NCBI GenBank assembly: GCA_002943765.1
Contig: PQWQ01000024.1
Span: 250,501 to 314,500 of the forward strand
Direction of reading: 5' to 3'
Length of the DNA: 64,000 nt
DNA from: Psoroptes ovis
Taxonomy: Eukaryota > Arthropoda > Arachnida > Sarcoptiformes > Psoroptidae
The translations under genes were made by a program, and so were the position numbers. Positions 11,101 to 24,297 of this stretch are shown here, piece after piece. Below the pieces are notes generated by a model, which was not told the origin of the DNA, did no database searches, and saw only the letters and a program-made list of their open reading frames with translations. Each line of letters begins with the position of its first letter. Position 1 is the first letter of the stretch.

Positions 11101-12685
11101 CAATTTCTGCGAACAGTTTTTCCAATACGATTCGATAATCATCATCATCATTGAGGTGATTATCAATGATTATTTCCATTATTGCTTGCAACGAATTGAC
11201 AATGTTTGCATGCACCAAGCGGCTATCACTTTGCAAGATTTGTATAAATGTTTGCACCAATTTAACACAATGAATTCCAAACAATCGACGATCTAAATCG
11301 TAGAGACAAAGCAGTGATTCTTTTATGGTCGCTATCCATGCATTCAATGGTTGCTCGTCGTTAATGTTAGGCTGATAATCATATAAAGCATTCAATAAAC
11401 GAGCATTTAATTCACTGGTCATTACGCTCGGTGATGGACGACGTAAAAAAAATGAATATAATGTATGCAGACCATTTGATACTAGAAGAACATTGCCTAA
11501 GGTCATATGTGATAATAATGATTCACAAACATGTTTAGTGTATTGAACCGATGGAAACGATGACATTGTATCGGATAATAGCGTGAATATGTAGAGGATT
11601 ATATTTAAATTTTCATCATTTGCCGTTGACAGATGTTGATCTAATTGGCTAATACAATATTCAGCAGTCAATTTAGCAGCAATTTTCGAACCAGCATTTT
11701 CATTCGAACAAACCAACGAAATGATAGCAAAACAAGCTGCTTTACGTACACGTGGTTTAATATTGGTGACAAACATTAAAATTGTATCGAATATTTGTTG
11801 AGTTGATTTTTGTTGCCATACAATCAATTCTTGATTCAATAATAATGTGTGAAATGAATTGATTATTGATTTCAAAAGAAATCCATTTGAATTTGATTGA
11901 TTTAAATTCGGTTGTGATGATAATACTTTCATCAATATTTGTGTTGTTTCAGCAAATTTTAGCCGTAAAATATTTGTCGGTACACGTTTGATTACCATTT
12001 GTAATAGGGTAATGGCTGCTGTTAGCTGTTCTTCAGATTCACAACAATCCATAGTCAATAGTAACCCAGTGAAATATTCCGTTTCATTTTCACTACCATT
12101 TTGCTTTTCGATTGCATCACGTACAGTTGCCAATACGGTTAACATTGTTTTATGAAGTTTTGATCTTGGATCAAAATCATTGAGGAATTTATCAAAACTA
12201 ATATTTGTACAATTTGACCATATACTTGCGGCTGATATATTACCAATAGTGAATGCATCATCAGCAATTCTATCGGCTTTATTCATATCATTATTTTCAT
12301 CATTAATCGATTCAATGTTATCACTTTTAGATGAATTAGATGCAGCTGTTGTTGTTGTGATATCATCACTGCTGGATTTTTCATTAGATTGCAGCCAACT
12401 TTCAATATTGTTTTCATTACTTTTACCATCATTTATTAATTGATTTTGCCGCTTTTTCTGTTGTTGAATGGCATCGAATTTTTCCAACATTTCACGTGTT
12501 AATTTTGGCTTAATCGAATTGGCAAATTTTTCATGGACTGTCATCGAAGTCGATGATGATGATAGACCTAATGCATCGATAATCTTTGAACGATGTTTTC
12601 GAGTTTCAGGATTCGAAGCACAAGCTTGTCCACGTGGAAGTTTTTTACCACGTCCACGAGTTGCTCGTGCAGCAATTCGTGTCAT
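8121..12685 (-). CDS. RRP12: RRP12-like ribosome biogenesis HEAT-repeat protein
   Basis: Two exons, 12685-9036 and 8973-8121, joined over a 62-bp GT-AG intron in phase 2, give a protein of about 1500 aa (human RRP12 is about 1300). RRP12 is a HEAT-repeat karyopherin-like factor for nuclear maturation and export of pre-40S and pre-60S particles. The N-terminus has GKLP-like and HRSKI elements, then NETEYFTGLLLTMDCCES and LLQMVIKRVP, which match the RRP12 N-terminal (NUC173) region, followed by helical repeats throughout. The C-terminus carries acidic patches and ends in a very basic tail, GAQKGASKGHRIKNKRRKT, typical of the family. The second exon would look like a separate short gene if the splice were missed. 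It is divergent with PIK3C3. Confidence 0.93.
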
Positions 12686-13377
12686 TTTTGGAACAAAATT
12701 ATCAAAATTAAATCAAATAAATCAATTTTTACATAAATCACAATTCAGTAAATAAGTACTAACACGTGTGTCTCGCAAAAACAATGCGGAAAGCCATGAC
12801 TATTTTGACCTTGTGCGTTCATCTCGTTAAAATAGTCAGTTGCGACAGACAAAAACAAAAATTAAATTCGATTTGTTGATTTAAATGCGTCAATATTGAT
12901 GAATGATAAATGAATTTAATTTCTGGAATTCATAATTAAAAAAATTGAACCAAAAATCTAAAGTTTCGTTGTTCTGGGTCCCTGGTAAGTTTTTTTCAAA
13001 CCATAAACAATCCAATGATACCAAAAACAGACAATCAAATATTCATAGATTGCACGAAAATCCTCCAGAACTAAACATTTGATTAATATTAGTAGATAGA
13101 TATATTTAAAAGATTTTTATCTTAAGACATATATGCAAATATCTCAAAATAAACACCATGATATCTTGTTCAATGAGCATTTATTCAGATATTTTTATTT
13201 TTAAAATTTTTCCAGAAATTGACATTTATCATGTTTTGAACGACTCCACATAAACAGATTTGAAAATTAATCAATTGATTGATTGATTAATAGACTCTAC
13301 TCATAGTCTTCATACTCATGTAAAACAGATTTTTCAAATTACTTGGTGATTAATCAATTTGAACATCACAAACAAGT
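12686..13377. promoter_or_regulatory. Divergent intergenic region RRP12 / PIK3C3
   Basis: 692 bp between start codons. It contains a CACGTG E-box at 12763-12768, about 80 bases upstream of the RRP12 ATG, which would fit a Myc-type site in a ribosome-biogenesis gene. An inverted repeat, TGACTATTTTGAC at 12797-12809 and GTTAAAATAGTCA at 12826-12838, has one mismatch. The rest is AT-rich without recognisable content. Confidence 0.5.
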
Positions 13378-16300
13378 ATGAATCCATCAAATGACAAAAT
13401 AAAACATCAAAATTATCATAATAATCATCTACAACCATCGAATAAGAATGATTATTCATCATCATCGCTAACATTTAATTATATTTATACCTGTGATATT
13501 GAAGATGTTTGTTTTCGTGTTAAAATGTGAGTACAATGCATATTTATTCTGATTAAATTATCATTGAATCTATCCAATCTTATGTTAGTGTAAATCTCGA
13601 TGGCATCTTACCACCTCATGGTAAAAATTCTTCCCATTCGCAACAGCAACAACAACAGAATGAATCAAAATCATCGCCGTCATACAGTTTTACCACTGTA
13701 CATAACCATTATGAATATAATATCATTGAAGATGATTCGAATTTCGGCTTCATTGATAGTTTAATTGATTTGGATATCGATGGTGATTCGAATAATTCAC
13801 AAGATTCAGATGGTGTTGACCGCTCTATCGGCGCTGATAGTGCTGATACTGACGTAATGACCAGTGGAATCGATTCGGATGAATATCGTAAACATGGTTC
13901 CCAATCAAGTTATTCGAATGATAAAGAGCTCAGTTTAAAAGATCGGAAGAAAAAACAGCTGAATGATATCATTTTCGGTAACCTTAATCAACCGTTTCGT
14001 GCACTATCCAATCATCCATATTTAACCTGTGATCTCGTATCGAATGGTCGACGATTATGTCCACCACAACAAACACAATATCGTCATATGATTAATCGTT
14101 ATGAGTGAGTCATTCGATTGAACGGTTAATTATTATTTTAATTCGAATATTTTTCTCCAATTTTTCCTTTAAGATGGAATGAATGGCTACAATTTTCGTT
14201 GACCATCGATACATTACCCCGTGATACAATTATTTGTTTTACAATATGGGATATTGTTTATCCTAACAAGACTGCAGCCGTTGCACGAACAAGTATGAAA
14301 TTATTCAGTAAACGTGGCTGCCTGCGTAAAGGTCTTTATGATTTGCGTTTATTTTTCAATGAAGATTGTTATGATTATTATAGAGATATTATCAGTGACA
14401 ATTGTAAAGAGAAAAATTGTCAACAATCGACTGATTTAACACAAACACAGCTGCAACAGCCATTGTCAACAATAACAAATGATATAATAACTTCGGATAT
14501 ATTATTGTCTGACATAAACCTTAGTAATCGTATACATTGTCGAAGAGAATTAGTCTTGAGCGAGCAAGAGCTGCTACCGAAACTACGTAAACATTTGAAT
14601 ATTGAGCAAACAAAAGATTTACAATTATTTCATTTCAATAATAATAACGATTTCAATAATCGTAATCGTTTCCATTATCGTCATCAACAGAATAAATTTA
14701 AAAATTTTCATCCTCATCAATTGGAATTTACATCAACACAACAATATTATGAACAAGATTTAAGTGTTTATCCATTAGGCACCGGGGATAAATCGAAAAA
14801 AATTCAACGTTTTAATAAGGTATGAACCTTTGAATGTTTTTGATTATAAATTCAAATCTGATTGCTTTGTTAATTAACAGCTAAAGAAACGTTATTACAA
14901 TAATCAATTGCCTAAAAGAGAATCACAAGATCGACGGGTATTTGCTGAAATTGAAAAGCAAACGGTGGCAGAAAAATCACTTAGTACATTTGTATATCTT
15001 ACCATTGAATTTCCAATCATATTAATGGACGGTATCGAACATACAGCTGTTTATTTTGAAGATAAAGATGATCAATGTTGTCAATATGATTTGATTGATA
15101 AGGATATTGTAACCATACAAGATCCTGAGATGAATCTCTCGAATTTGGTCGAAATTAAACATCATGCACTGGCTCGTTCAGCACGCTCTGGTATATCGTT
15201 ACGTGATCTTAAACCAAATGCAACGATTCGTAATCAGTTGAATGCCATTGTTAATTATCCATCCACCCAACCGCTGACAAGTGAAGAACAAGATTTGATT
15301 TGGAAATATCGTTTCTATTTGCGTAATCAGAAAAAAGCACTGACCAAATTTCTCAAAACAGTCAATTGGCAAGCAATAGCCGAAGCTGAACAAGCAATCG
15401 AATTACTCTACGAATGGTCATGTATGGATATTGATGATGCTTTGGAATTGCTATCACCTTACTTCACACATCCTGCTGTACGTAAATATGCTGTCGGTCG
15501 TTTAAAAGAAGCCAGTGATGATGACCTGTTACTATATTTGCTACAATTAGTTCAAGCATTAAAATATGAAAATTTCAATGAAATACGTCAATCATATGAA
15601 AATGAATTGCTCGAATATCAAAAGCTACAACGTGAAAAAAAGTCGCATCATCCTGATAGTGTATCGCTTTCTTCAGCCGCATCCACAACGCCTGATACAT
15701 TAATACCTGAATCTCAAAGTATATTCGTATCGACATCTGCGACTAATACAACAAATGATCGAATCGCTGATGATAAATCATCATTGAAATCACCAATACG
15801 TAGTGATAATAGCGCCAAACAACGTCGTAATGTAGTGGCCACACCGAATGAAGATGATTTAGCAACATTTCTACTCGATCGTGTATGTCAAAATGATGAA
15901 TTGGCCAATTATTTTTTCTGGTATCTTTATGTTGAATGTGAAAGTGCAAAAAGTTTTGGTTCGACATCGGCTTCATTGCCGCAATCAGCGGTGACAAATG
16001 TTGATCAATCCAAATCATCTTCTGCGCAGATATTTTCATCAGTCGCAACGAATTCATATTTGGTGCAACCACCTTCGACACCACAATCATCATCTTCACT
16101 CACGGCGAATGGATTGGAATTGGAAAATGCATTACAGCAACAACAACAAAAACATTCGAAAATATCTACAACTTCAAGTGTCAATGAATTGATTGGATCA
16201 TATTCGATTACCAATGTTATCGATATGTATATGATTATGATGCGACGATTCAGCACCAAGTTATTGACGGGTGGTACACCTGAAATGCTGTTTAGACGTC

Positions 16301-17745
16301 AATTCTTATTAAGGCAACAAGATTTTGTTGTAAAACTGGTCGAAATAATGAAAGAAATTGCACGTGAAAGTGGTAATCGTATGAAAAAGATTGAAAAACT
16401 TCAATCGATTCTCGAATCGCCTGAACCACAATTTCGTTTTGATTTCAACATAAATGATCCGTTACCATTACCGCTGAATCCAAATGTCAAAATTATCGGT
16501 GTGGCTGCCAAAGAAGCTATGCTTTATAAATCGGCAACAATGCCAGCAAAACTTGGCTTCATAACCGATACTGGACAAATATTTTGGACAATATTTAAAA
16601 ATGGTGATGATTTAAGACAAGATGATTTAGTACTTCAAATGATCAATTTGATGGATAAATTATTACGTAAAGAAAATTTAGATCTTAAATTAACACCATA
16701 TCGTGTACTAGCTTGTAGTAGTAAACATGGTTTTGTACAATTCATTGATTCACTATCGATAGCCGAGATCATATCAACTGAAGGTACCATACAAAATTAT
16801 CTGCGTAAAATATCCAACCTGAATTCACAAACACCAACAATCACTTCGACATCATCGATTCATGATTTCCAAGTGATATCTACTGGATCTTCGGCATCGA
16901 TGAAATCACAAAAAAATAATACCATGGTCACCACTGGTTCACCATCATCATCATCATCATCGTCATCGCAATCATCTTTGGCTGCAGCCATATCACCATC
17001 TGGATCATCATCGAATCAAAATAATGGCATTTCATCCGACGTGATGGACGCATATATTAAATCATGCGGTTGGTAACAATTTATCACTGTTTTTGCCCAT
17101 TGAATTTAATTTTTTAAATTTCAAATTTTAGCCGGTTATTGTGTTATCACATATTTACTCGGTGTTGGTGATCGTCATTTGGATAATTTATTAATGACCA
17201 AAAATGGTCGTCTGTTTCATATTGATTTCGGTTTCATATTGGGTCGTGATCCAAAATTGCGGCCACCACCAATGAAAATAACACGTGAAATGGTCGATGC
17301 AATGGGTGGTATGGATTCGGAAAATTTCCACAAATTTTGTACATTTGTCCGTACGGCATTTCTCCATCTACGCCGTCATTCAAATCTTATATTGAATCTA
17401 TTTTCATTGATGATCGATGCAAATGTACCGGACATTGCGCTGGAACCGGATAAAACTGTACAAAAAATTCAAGATAAATTCAAGCTGGAATTATCGGATG
17501 AACAAGCTGATCATTATATTACTGAACAAGTTGAACAAAGTGTTCGGTCAATAATGCCGGTTGTTGTTGATCAATTACATAAAATGACACAGGTAAATTC
17601 ATTAATTCCATTGATTCCATTTATTTATTTATTTATTTGTTTCATTTCATTTTAATTATTTTTCTTGTTTTTCATTTTTAATTTCATTTTAAAATTTCAT
17701 ATGCGGTAATGATAATCACAATTGTTCCAGTATTTACGAAATTGA
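13378..17745 (+). CDS. PIK3C3: Phosphatidylinositol 3-kinase catalytic subunit type 3 (Vps34)
   Basis: Six exons: 13378-13526, 13589-14104, 14174-14819, 14881-17068, 17132-17592 and 17731-17745, with GT-AG introns of 61-138 bp, giving 1324 aa (human 887). Vps34 makes PI3P on endosomes and autophagosomes with Vps15 and Beclin. Order: C2 domain (FNYIYTCDIEDVCFRVK, then WNEWLQFSLTIDTLPRD), helical PIK domain (LTSEEQDLIWKYRFYLRNQK to LQLVQALKYENF), kinase domain with ATP-loop FKNGDDLRQDDLVLQM, catalytic DRHLDN and activation-loop DFGFILGRDPK. The C-terminus is YLRN. Extra length is Ser/Asn/Gln-rich inserts in the C2 domain, between helical and kinase parts, and a ~65-residue Ser-rich loop just before the conserved AGYCV helix. 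AATAAA lies at 17865-17870. Confidence 0.95.
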
Positions 17746-18174
17746 AAAGCGAAGAAGAAGAATAGCCCCCGAAATACGCCTTTTTAAATTTTTATATGGT
17801 CGCAATCAAAATGTTTGAAATCATCTTCATATAATACTTACATATATTATTCATCAACAAGAAAAATAAATGGTCATTTTTTTCGGTCACAAAATTTCGG
17901 TCCGACAAATGTGTACATAGGTATATATATAGACGCCAATATATATTTGTTGTAAAAGTGATTAGTTGAAAAATCAATCCGAATGTGTTTTAATCCAAAT
18001 GCACACACACACATATATATTCCTAAAGCAAGACCGAAGATATTCATTATTTAATGGAAATTTCAATTTTCATCCATGTATCATCATTACTACCTTATGT
18101 ATGGTGGTCAATATAAAGGTTTAATTCCACATTCATTCATTCATATTAACAAAATGATTATTGTTTCACCAAAA

Positions 18175-18264
18175 TATATTAGGCTGTCCGCAAAGTTTTT
18201 GCCGATTATATCGTTGGAAAATCATTGAAAAATCGGCGAAAACTTTTCGGACAACCTAATATAT
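18175..18264. repeat. MITE hairpin 3 (family B)
   Basis: TATATTAGGCTGTCCGC at the left is mirrored by TTCGGACAACCTAATATA at the right. Inner arms TTTTTGCCGAT and ATCGGCGAAAA pair too, leaving a loop of roughly 25 bases. Confidence 0.85.
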
Positions 18265-18487
18265 GTACTACTTTATTATAATTGCAACAATAATCAGTAA
18301 ATTGTGATCATCATCATCATCATCATCGTCATTTCATTTCAATGTTATTCTGTTGTTAATGATTACATTTATACTAAAATTTTCGATGAAATGATAATAA
18401 TAATAATAATAAATGAAAAAACTGTTACATAATTTATTAATTATTCAATTCGAATTCAAATAAAGCCAGAAATTTTTACTAATGAAA

Positions 18488-18574
18488 ATATTGGGCTGTC
18501 CTATAAGTTCTTGCCGTTTTTTAAATTTTTTTTCTATTCAAAAAACGGCAAAAACTTACGGGACAACCCGATAT
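18488..18574. repeat. MITE hairpin 4 (family B, CCTATAAGTTCTTGCC type)
   Basis: ATATTGGGCTGTCC at the left mirrors GGACAACCCGATAT at the right; TTGCCGTTTTTT pairs with AAAAAACGGCAA. A near-perfect palindrome, closely related to hairpin 5. Confidence 0.85.
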
Positions 18575-19667
18575 CTGTGTGTTTCAAAGCAAACAAATTA
18601 TTATTCCGTCAATGACATCAAATGATTTCGAACAACAATAATCGTGTAGATTATGAATCAATCAATAAATCAGTCCAATATTTCCCGAAATGGTCCCAGA
18701 ATTCGGAATTTTCCATGATTCGCTGCCCATAGAAAATACCAAATGGACAAACCAATCAAATTTTACGACCGGTTTTATCGGTTTGATCAACGAAAATTAT
18801 GATGGACTGGCGATCAACTGACCAATGGATTGGTCTCGAAAACTACCTCAATGGTACTTGTCAGTTTGTAAAGTATTCGGTTGGAAGAAAATGATGAATA
18901 TTTATTTTTATTTATTTATTTATTTCACCTTTGATTATTGCTACAATTACAATTATCATTATTACTTTTTCACTGGTCGTTTTGTGGTTGTTTTTGGTTG
19001 TCATTCGAATTTTCATCATGTCGATTGTTTGATTAATGTCCATGTCCATAAATGTTGTTTTGGTTGTTTGTTCGTCGTCGTTTTTGGCTTGGTTAAAAAC
19101 TTGCAAATGGCACATGTTCGTCATGTTCATCATATTCATCATCATCATCATCATTGCCCCTTAATGTTGTCCATGTATTTTCTATGTGTATTTTCATTCG
19201 TCTCCATTCAAACACACCAAAACCAAATACATTTATGACGCCTGTTTTGTATCAATTTCTTCAAATTTGTTCAATATTTCATTTGGTTCTACGAAATAAT
19301 CATCGTCTTTTTTTCTGGTTTTTTCTCGCCATAATAAAAATATTCGGCTGTTTTTCTTGGGTCTGATTTGACCATTGAAATGATTTCAAATCTAATGATT
19401 TCAATGATTCCCGAAAATTCAAAAATAACCGACCATTCAAAGTCTTCAAAAGCTTCAAAGTCTTCAAAGTTTTCAATATTTTCTGTTTACCACTTCTACC
19501 AGTGTTTGTGTGTCAGCAAAACCCATTCAAAGTGAACCATATGTTTTTTTCTGTTCCGACGACATTTTTCGGTATTTGTCACATTTTTTTTTCGTTGGTG
19601 TTTCCATGTCCCCGAAAACCGAAAACGAAATGAAACCAATAATAGTGGCCGGGTGGTGGGCGTCAAG

Positions 19668-19753
19668 TATTTTGGTTGTCCCATAAGTTCTTGCCGTTTT
19701 TTCAATTTATTTTCATTCGAAAAACGGCAAGAACTTATGGGACAACTTAATAT
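19668..19753. repeat. MITE hairpin 5 (family B, CCATAAGTTCTTGCC type)
   Basis: GGTTGTCCCATAAGTTCTTG is mirrored almost exactly by CAAGAACTTATGGGACAACTT. Stem about 33 bp, loop about 17 bases. The best-preserved palindrome in the window and so perhaps the youngest. Confidence 0.9.
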
Positions 19754-20233
19754 GTAGCAATTGTATTTTGGTTTATTTTATATTCATTGTGAATCACTGG
19801 TGATTATTATTCGCGACTATTTTTTTGAATATGAACTAGTTTTATTTTCTTACAGTTTCTACTGATTATTATTCACATACAGAATATTACAGAATATTCT
19901 GTGGTATTCTTGGAGCCAGTGGTAGTTGTTTGAATGTGAATCTATGGCCCCAAAATATATTCCTTCGATTTCCCCAGTTCTCCAGTCTCGCTGTTGTATC
20001 CCTTTCCTCTTTCGATGTATGTCATCAAGACAAGTCGTATCGTAAGTGCTGTTAGTCGTGTAATTCATTTGGTAATTCATTCATTCATTCATATGTCAAT
20101 ATGAAGTCATCATAAATGTGATAATAATAATAATTATTATTATTTTTCCAAAAAACCCAAGAAAAATGAAATGAAATGAATCAACGATAATCACAAAAAG
20201 AATTAAAGAGTTTATAATAACCCATTGAAAAAA

Positions 20234-20323
20234 TATTCCGGTTGTCCGAAAAGTTTTGGCCGATTTTCATGCGGCAACTCTATCAGATTTAGCCGAATAA
20301 ATTTTTCGGACAACAGTCTAATA
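20234..20323 (+). repeat. MITE hairpin 6 (family A, forward)
   Basis: Left arm GGTTGTCCGAAAAGTTTTGG with the CGATTTTCATG extension; right arm AGCCGAATAAATTTTTCGG. Ends in ACAACAGTCTAATA. Confidence 0.85.
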
Positions 20324-20556
20324 GAAATAATAAAAAATATTGAAAAAATGATTGGGTGATTTATTCTCTTGTATTTTCTCTGGCTGATTATTCACTTGTA
20401 TTTTCTTCATTCGAGAATTACATTTCATTTCTGGCCCATATATATGCCTGTATGCATGAATGTATTTGAATCTTCTCATTGAATTTGAATTTTGAATCAA
20501 TATCAATGAAAAAATGAATGAATGAATGTTGTTTTCACTGCTTTGCTTTTTTTTCG

Positions 20557-20640
20557 ATTAGGTTGTCCGAAAAATTTATTCGGCATAATCGAATAGAGTT
20601 GCAAGTGAAAATCGGCCAATACTTTTCGGACAGCCTAATA
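20557..20640 (-). repeat. MITE hairpin 7 (family A, reverse)
   Basis: ATTAGGTTGTCCG at the left with the TTATTCGGCATAATCG inner arm, and GAAAATCGGCC with CGGACAGCCTAATA at the right. Same element as hairpin 6 in the opposite orientation. Confidence 0.85.
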
Positions 20641-21242
20641 CATGTGTGTTTTGCAAGCCATTGAAACATATAAAACATTTGGTACATATTGGTGAAAAAT
20701 TGTCATTAAAAAATGTGAATATAATCAAACCAACCTACGAACAAACAACAAGCAACAATGACAGCTATGTAATATTTGTACAGCGGTGGTGGTTAATGTA
20801 CATGATAATAATAATAATAATAATTTCGATTATTTTCTTTGGTTTGAAACAAGTTGATATCTTTTGGTATACGTTTTTCTGGTACTTTGACGAATCCACC
20901 AACACACGCAAACATACACTGCTAATATAAGTGCCACCATTTGAACGATATATCAAACATATGGTGTGTGTGGATTGAATAGTGCCCAATTCAGTCGGTC
21001 GGTTTTTTTTCTGTGACTAGTTTTGAATTTTGAAAATTTTTACCAGTTTCACTAATCGAAATACACGAAACCACACACACACACACACACACTATTTACC
21101 ATGAATATTATTCATATCAATAATAATTCTTGGTAAATAACAACAACCAGAATTTAAATTCATTCATTTTCTTTAAATTGAAATGAAACGTTTCAGTTGT
21201 AATAATCATTTTCGAATCATTGTAACTCATCCAACACTCACT

Positions 21243-21360
21243 AATCGTCATCATCGAATTCGAATCTGAATACCTTCAACCACAGCCACCAAACCTTCAA
21301 CCATACACCACATAAAACCAGCAAAACTTAAAGCCACCAAACCTTTAACCATACACAAAC
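21243..21360. repeat. Short imperfect tandem duplication (~48 bp)
   Basis: GCCACCAAACCTTCAACCAT at 21285 recurs as GCCACCAAACCTTTAACCAT at 21333, both followed by ACAC. Two imperfect copies; function unknown. Confidence 0.6.
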
Positions 21361-23615
21361 CATTGAAACTAGCCGAAACTACGACCATAATAACGACATA
21401 CGACAACACCAAAGACAACAACACCGAACGAAATACCGAATCATAGAAAAATTTGATCACATAATTATTTTACTTGTTCCTTTTTTGCATTACTTTCATT
21501 TACCTTGCGACTCTCTGTCACTTTCTGCCTCGTAATTCTCGAATCGTTCGATTGTTATTCGTTGTGTTGGTTACCACAGATATATCAGTACCCGAAGAAT
21601 ATCAAACCCAAAGAAAACCCAAAGAAGAAATGAACATTATTTTTGTCTACCTTTCTTACATACATTCATCATCAGTTATTACCGTTTATTATTATCAATA
21701 ATAATTCAACGAATTCACCGAAATATTGATTGATATAATTAAAATAATGATGATATAATTCATATTTTTTTCTTTGCACATTTCGTTGATTTTTGCTGGT
21801 GTTGTTCGTCGTCGTTGTATATGTCAATATACAATACGTGAATCATTCATTCTTTCGTTACAAATATGTGAAAGATAGTCACCTTACCTTTCAGTTTCAG
21901 ATAGTTTCACCTTATCAATATGAAAATATTTCTGCAATTTTTCCTTTATTTGTGTGTGTGTGTGTTGAATGAATGACTATAAATCAATTGATTTTCATTC
22001 AAAGGTGAATAAGATGAGTGAATAATAACTGAATTTTAAAATGATAAATATTTCGACCTGCAAAAATTTAAGTCGTGTAATCATTGAATTTCACCATTGT
22101 AATTGATCAACGAATAATTCACTGATTCATCTGATTAAATCGTCGAGAAATTAATTTTCGTCTTCTTTTTGAAATTATTCGAATGAATTATTTTATGGTT
22201 TTAAGCCCACATCCTATCAAAATCAATTATCAATCAAATCATCAATCCATTTTGTGAAGTATTTCAGTGTAAATCTGATTTCAATTATTAAATGTGAAAA
22301 TGTATCCAAAATTTACCAGTGAATAACCAATGAAATTTTGAATATTTTTTCAAAATTGTTTCATTAATTTATTTGTGATATGTCAATGTGTTGTTTGATC
22401 AGAAGTCAAAATCGAAAATCAAAGTTCAAATTTCAATTTTTAAATTTTGAAAAAAATCCCGAAGAAATAATCTCACATATCAATCACATGAATTATTATA
22501 TTTGTATCACATTGATTCAATGTTTTAAATTATTTTCCTTTAAAATTTTAAAGAATTAATTCAAAATTACTTCGAATCTTACCACGAAATATCATCGAAA
22601 TGATTTCAAGTAAGTCTACGAATATTGATTGATTCAAAATACATTCAAAGACATCGATTAAACAGGAATCACATTTTCGATGATTTCCGATTATCATTAA
22701 CCGAAGAAATAATTTTCAAATATTAATTGCAATACAAAGACATACATACACATTGTATTATTTGGCAATTGCAATCAATTGCTTTGATTTGCACTGATTT
22801 TGTTTTTCTCATTCATTCGGTTTTGTAGGTTAAATTATTTTTTTGACTCATTCAGACAATGAAATGAAAGACATTTTCCCTAAATATTAATGAACAAAAT
22901 CAATGTATTTTCTATGTGACCATTGCATACACAGACACACAAATCCACAATCAATAATTCAATAGGCACACCCGAAAATAGATTGCAAGTTGTGAGACCA
23001 AGTTTATATTTAAGAGGGGGAACACACACACACACACACACGAGAATTTTTAGCTTTTAGCACTGATTTGTATTTGTCTTTACGCGGATATATTTATAAC
23101 GTATTGATCAATAAAATATCGGATAATTCTAAGCTGCTAAAGGCTAAATTTCTAGGTCACTAGATCTAGGTGCTTCTAGATCAGAGAAAATTGACAAGTG
23201 ACCAAATGATTAAATTGGAATTAAATGATTGAATTGAATGAAATCAATGCGGAACCAAAATCAGTGACTCGGTATTTTTTCAAATCAAAATCGATAGTTT
23301 CAAAGTTGAAAATAATCAATCATATTCATAGGTATCATCAGTATTTGTATATTATTCTGATCAATATTTACATTTCAATCGATCACGAATGATTTGATTG
23401 ATACAATCATCAACGATCAATCTATTTGACACAATTTATATTCTTTTTAATTGTTAATTTATAACATATGTGATTCCATAACAATCATATGATTCAATGA
23501 TCATATATTTGATCATTCGATTATTTGAATTATTTGATCAAATAATGTCACGAGATTATTGTCATTATTAGTCGAATTGATCGAATTTCAAACATGATAA
23601 ATTGGTGAAATTATT

Positions 23616-23663
23616 TATTTTTAAGTCCAAAAAAATATTTATTTATTTTTGACTTAAAAATGG
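23616..23663. repeat. Small AT-rich inverted repeat
   Basis: TTTTTAAGTC at the left pairs with GACTTAAAAA at the right around an A/T-rich loop. No link to the MITE family; it may be chance in AT-rich DNA. Confidence 0.45.
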
Positions 23664-24198
23664 AAAATGAAAAATTCATCTTAATTTTATTATTTTCCAT
23701 TTAATTTCATATTTTTCATATTTTTTATAATACTATAGCCCTAAAATACCCAAATAAAATAAAGAATATCAAAAATGATAAATGATGTTCTATGGGATAT
23801 AAGATGTTCTATGGTACATCTTTTATTCCTTCAGAAATATATTAATTTATGCTTTAAATATGAATTATGTCATCATCATCATCATGATGAATCAATCGAC
23901 AATTTTTTTATATGAATTAATAGCTATAATAATAACAATAATAAAAATGGTGAAAACTAAACCATTATTGTCGATGATGTCGTAAGAAAATTATTCATTT
24001 CTTAAGAAATATAAATTGCATTATTATCGACCATTTAAGATATTCTCCATTGAGAGATAATCTCTTTTAAAGAGTTATATTCATTTTTTTTCAATATTTG
24101 TATTTATAATTGTTTGTGTTGAAATATACATTTATTATTTTGCTGCTGCTAGCAAAATATAATTTTCTTCCGTTTATATTAAAAATAATGACAAATTT

Positions 24199-24297
24199 CG
24201 GGCTGTCCGAAAAGTTTTGTCTGCATTGAATAATTATAAAATCAATGTAATTCCATATTAAAAAATCGGCAAGAATTTTTCGGACAACTTCCAAATA
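24199..24297. repeat. MITE hairpin 8 (family B, diverged)
   Basis: GGCTGTCCGAAAAGTTTTG at the left and ATCGGCAAGAATTTTTCGG with ACAACTT at the right. The loop is longer and the left inner arm is degraded, so this copy looks old. Boundaries are approximate. Confidence 0.7.

Noticed and set aside
18825..19238. 137-codon plus-strand ORF rich in His, Phe and Tyr
   Set aside because: His run comes from a CATCAT repeat; composition follows AT-rich DNA, with no family match.
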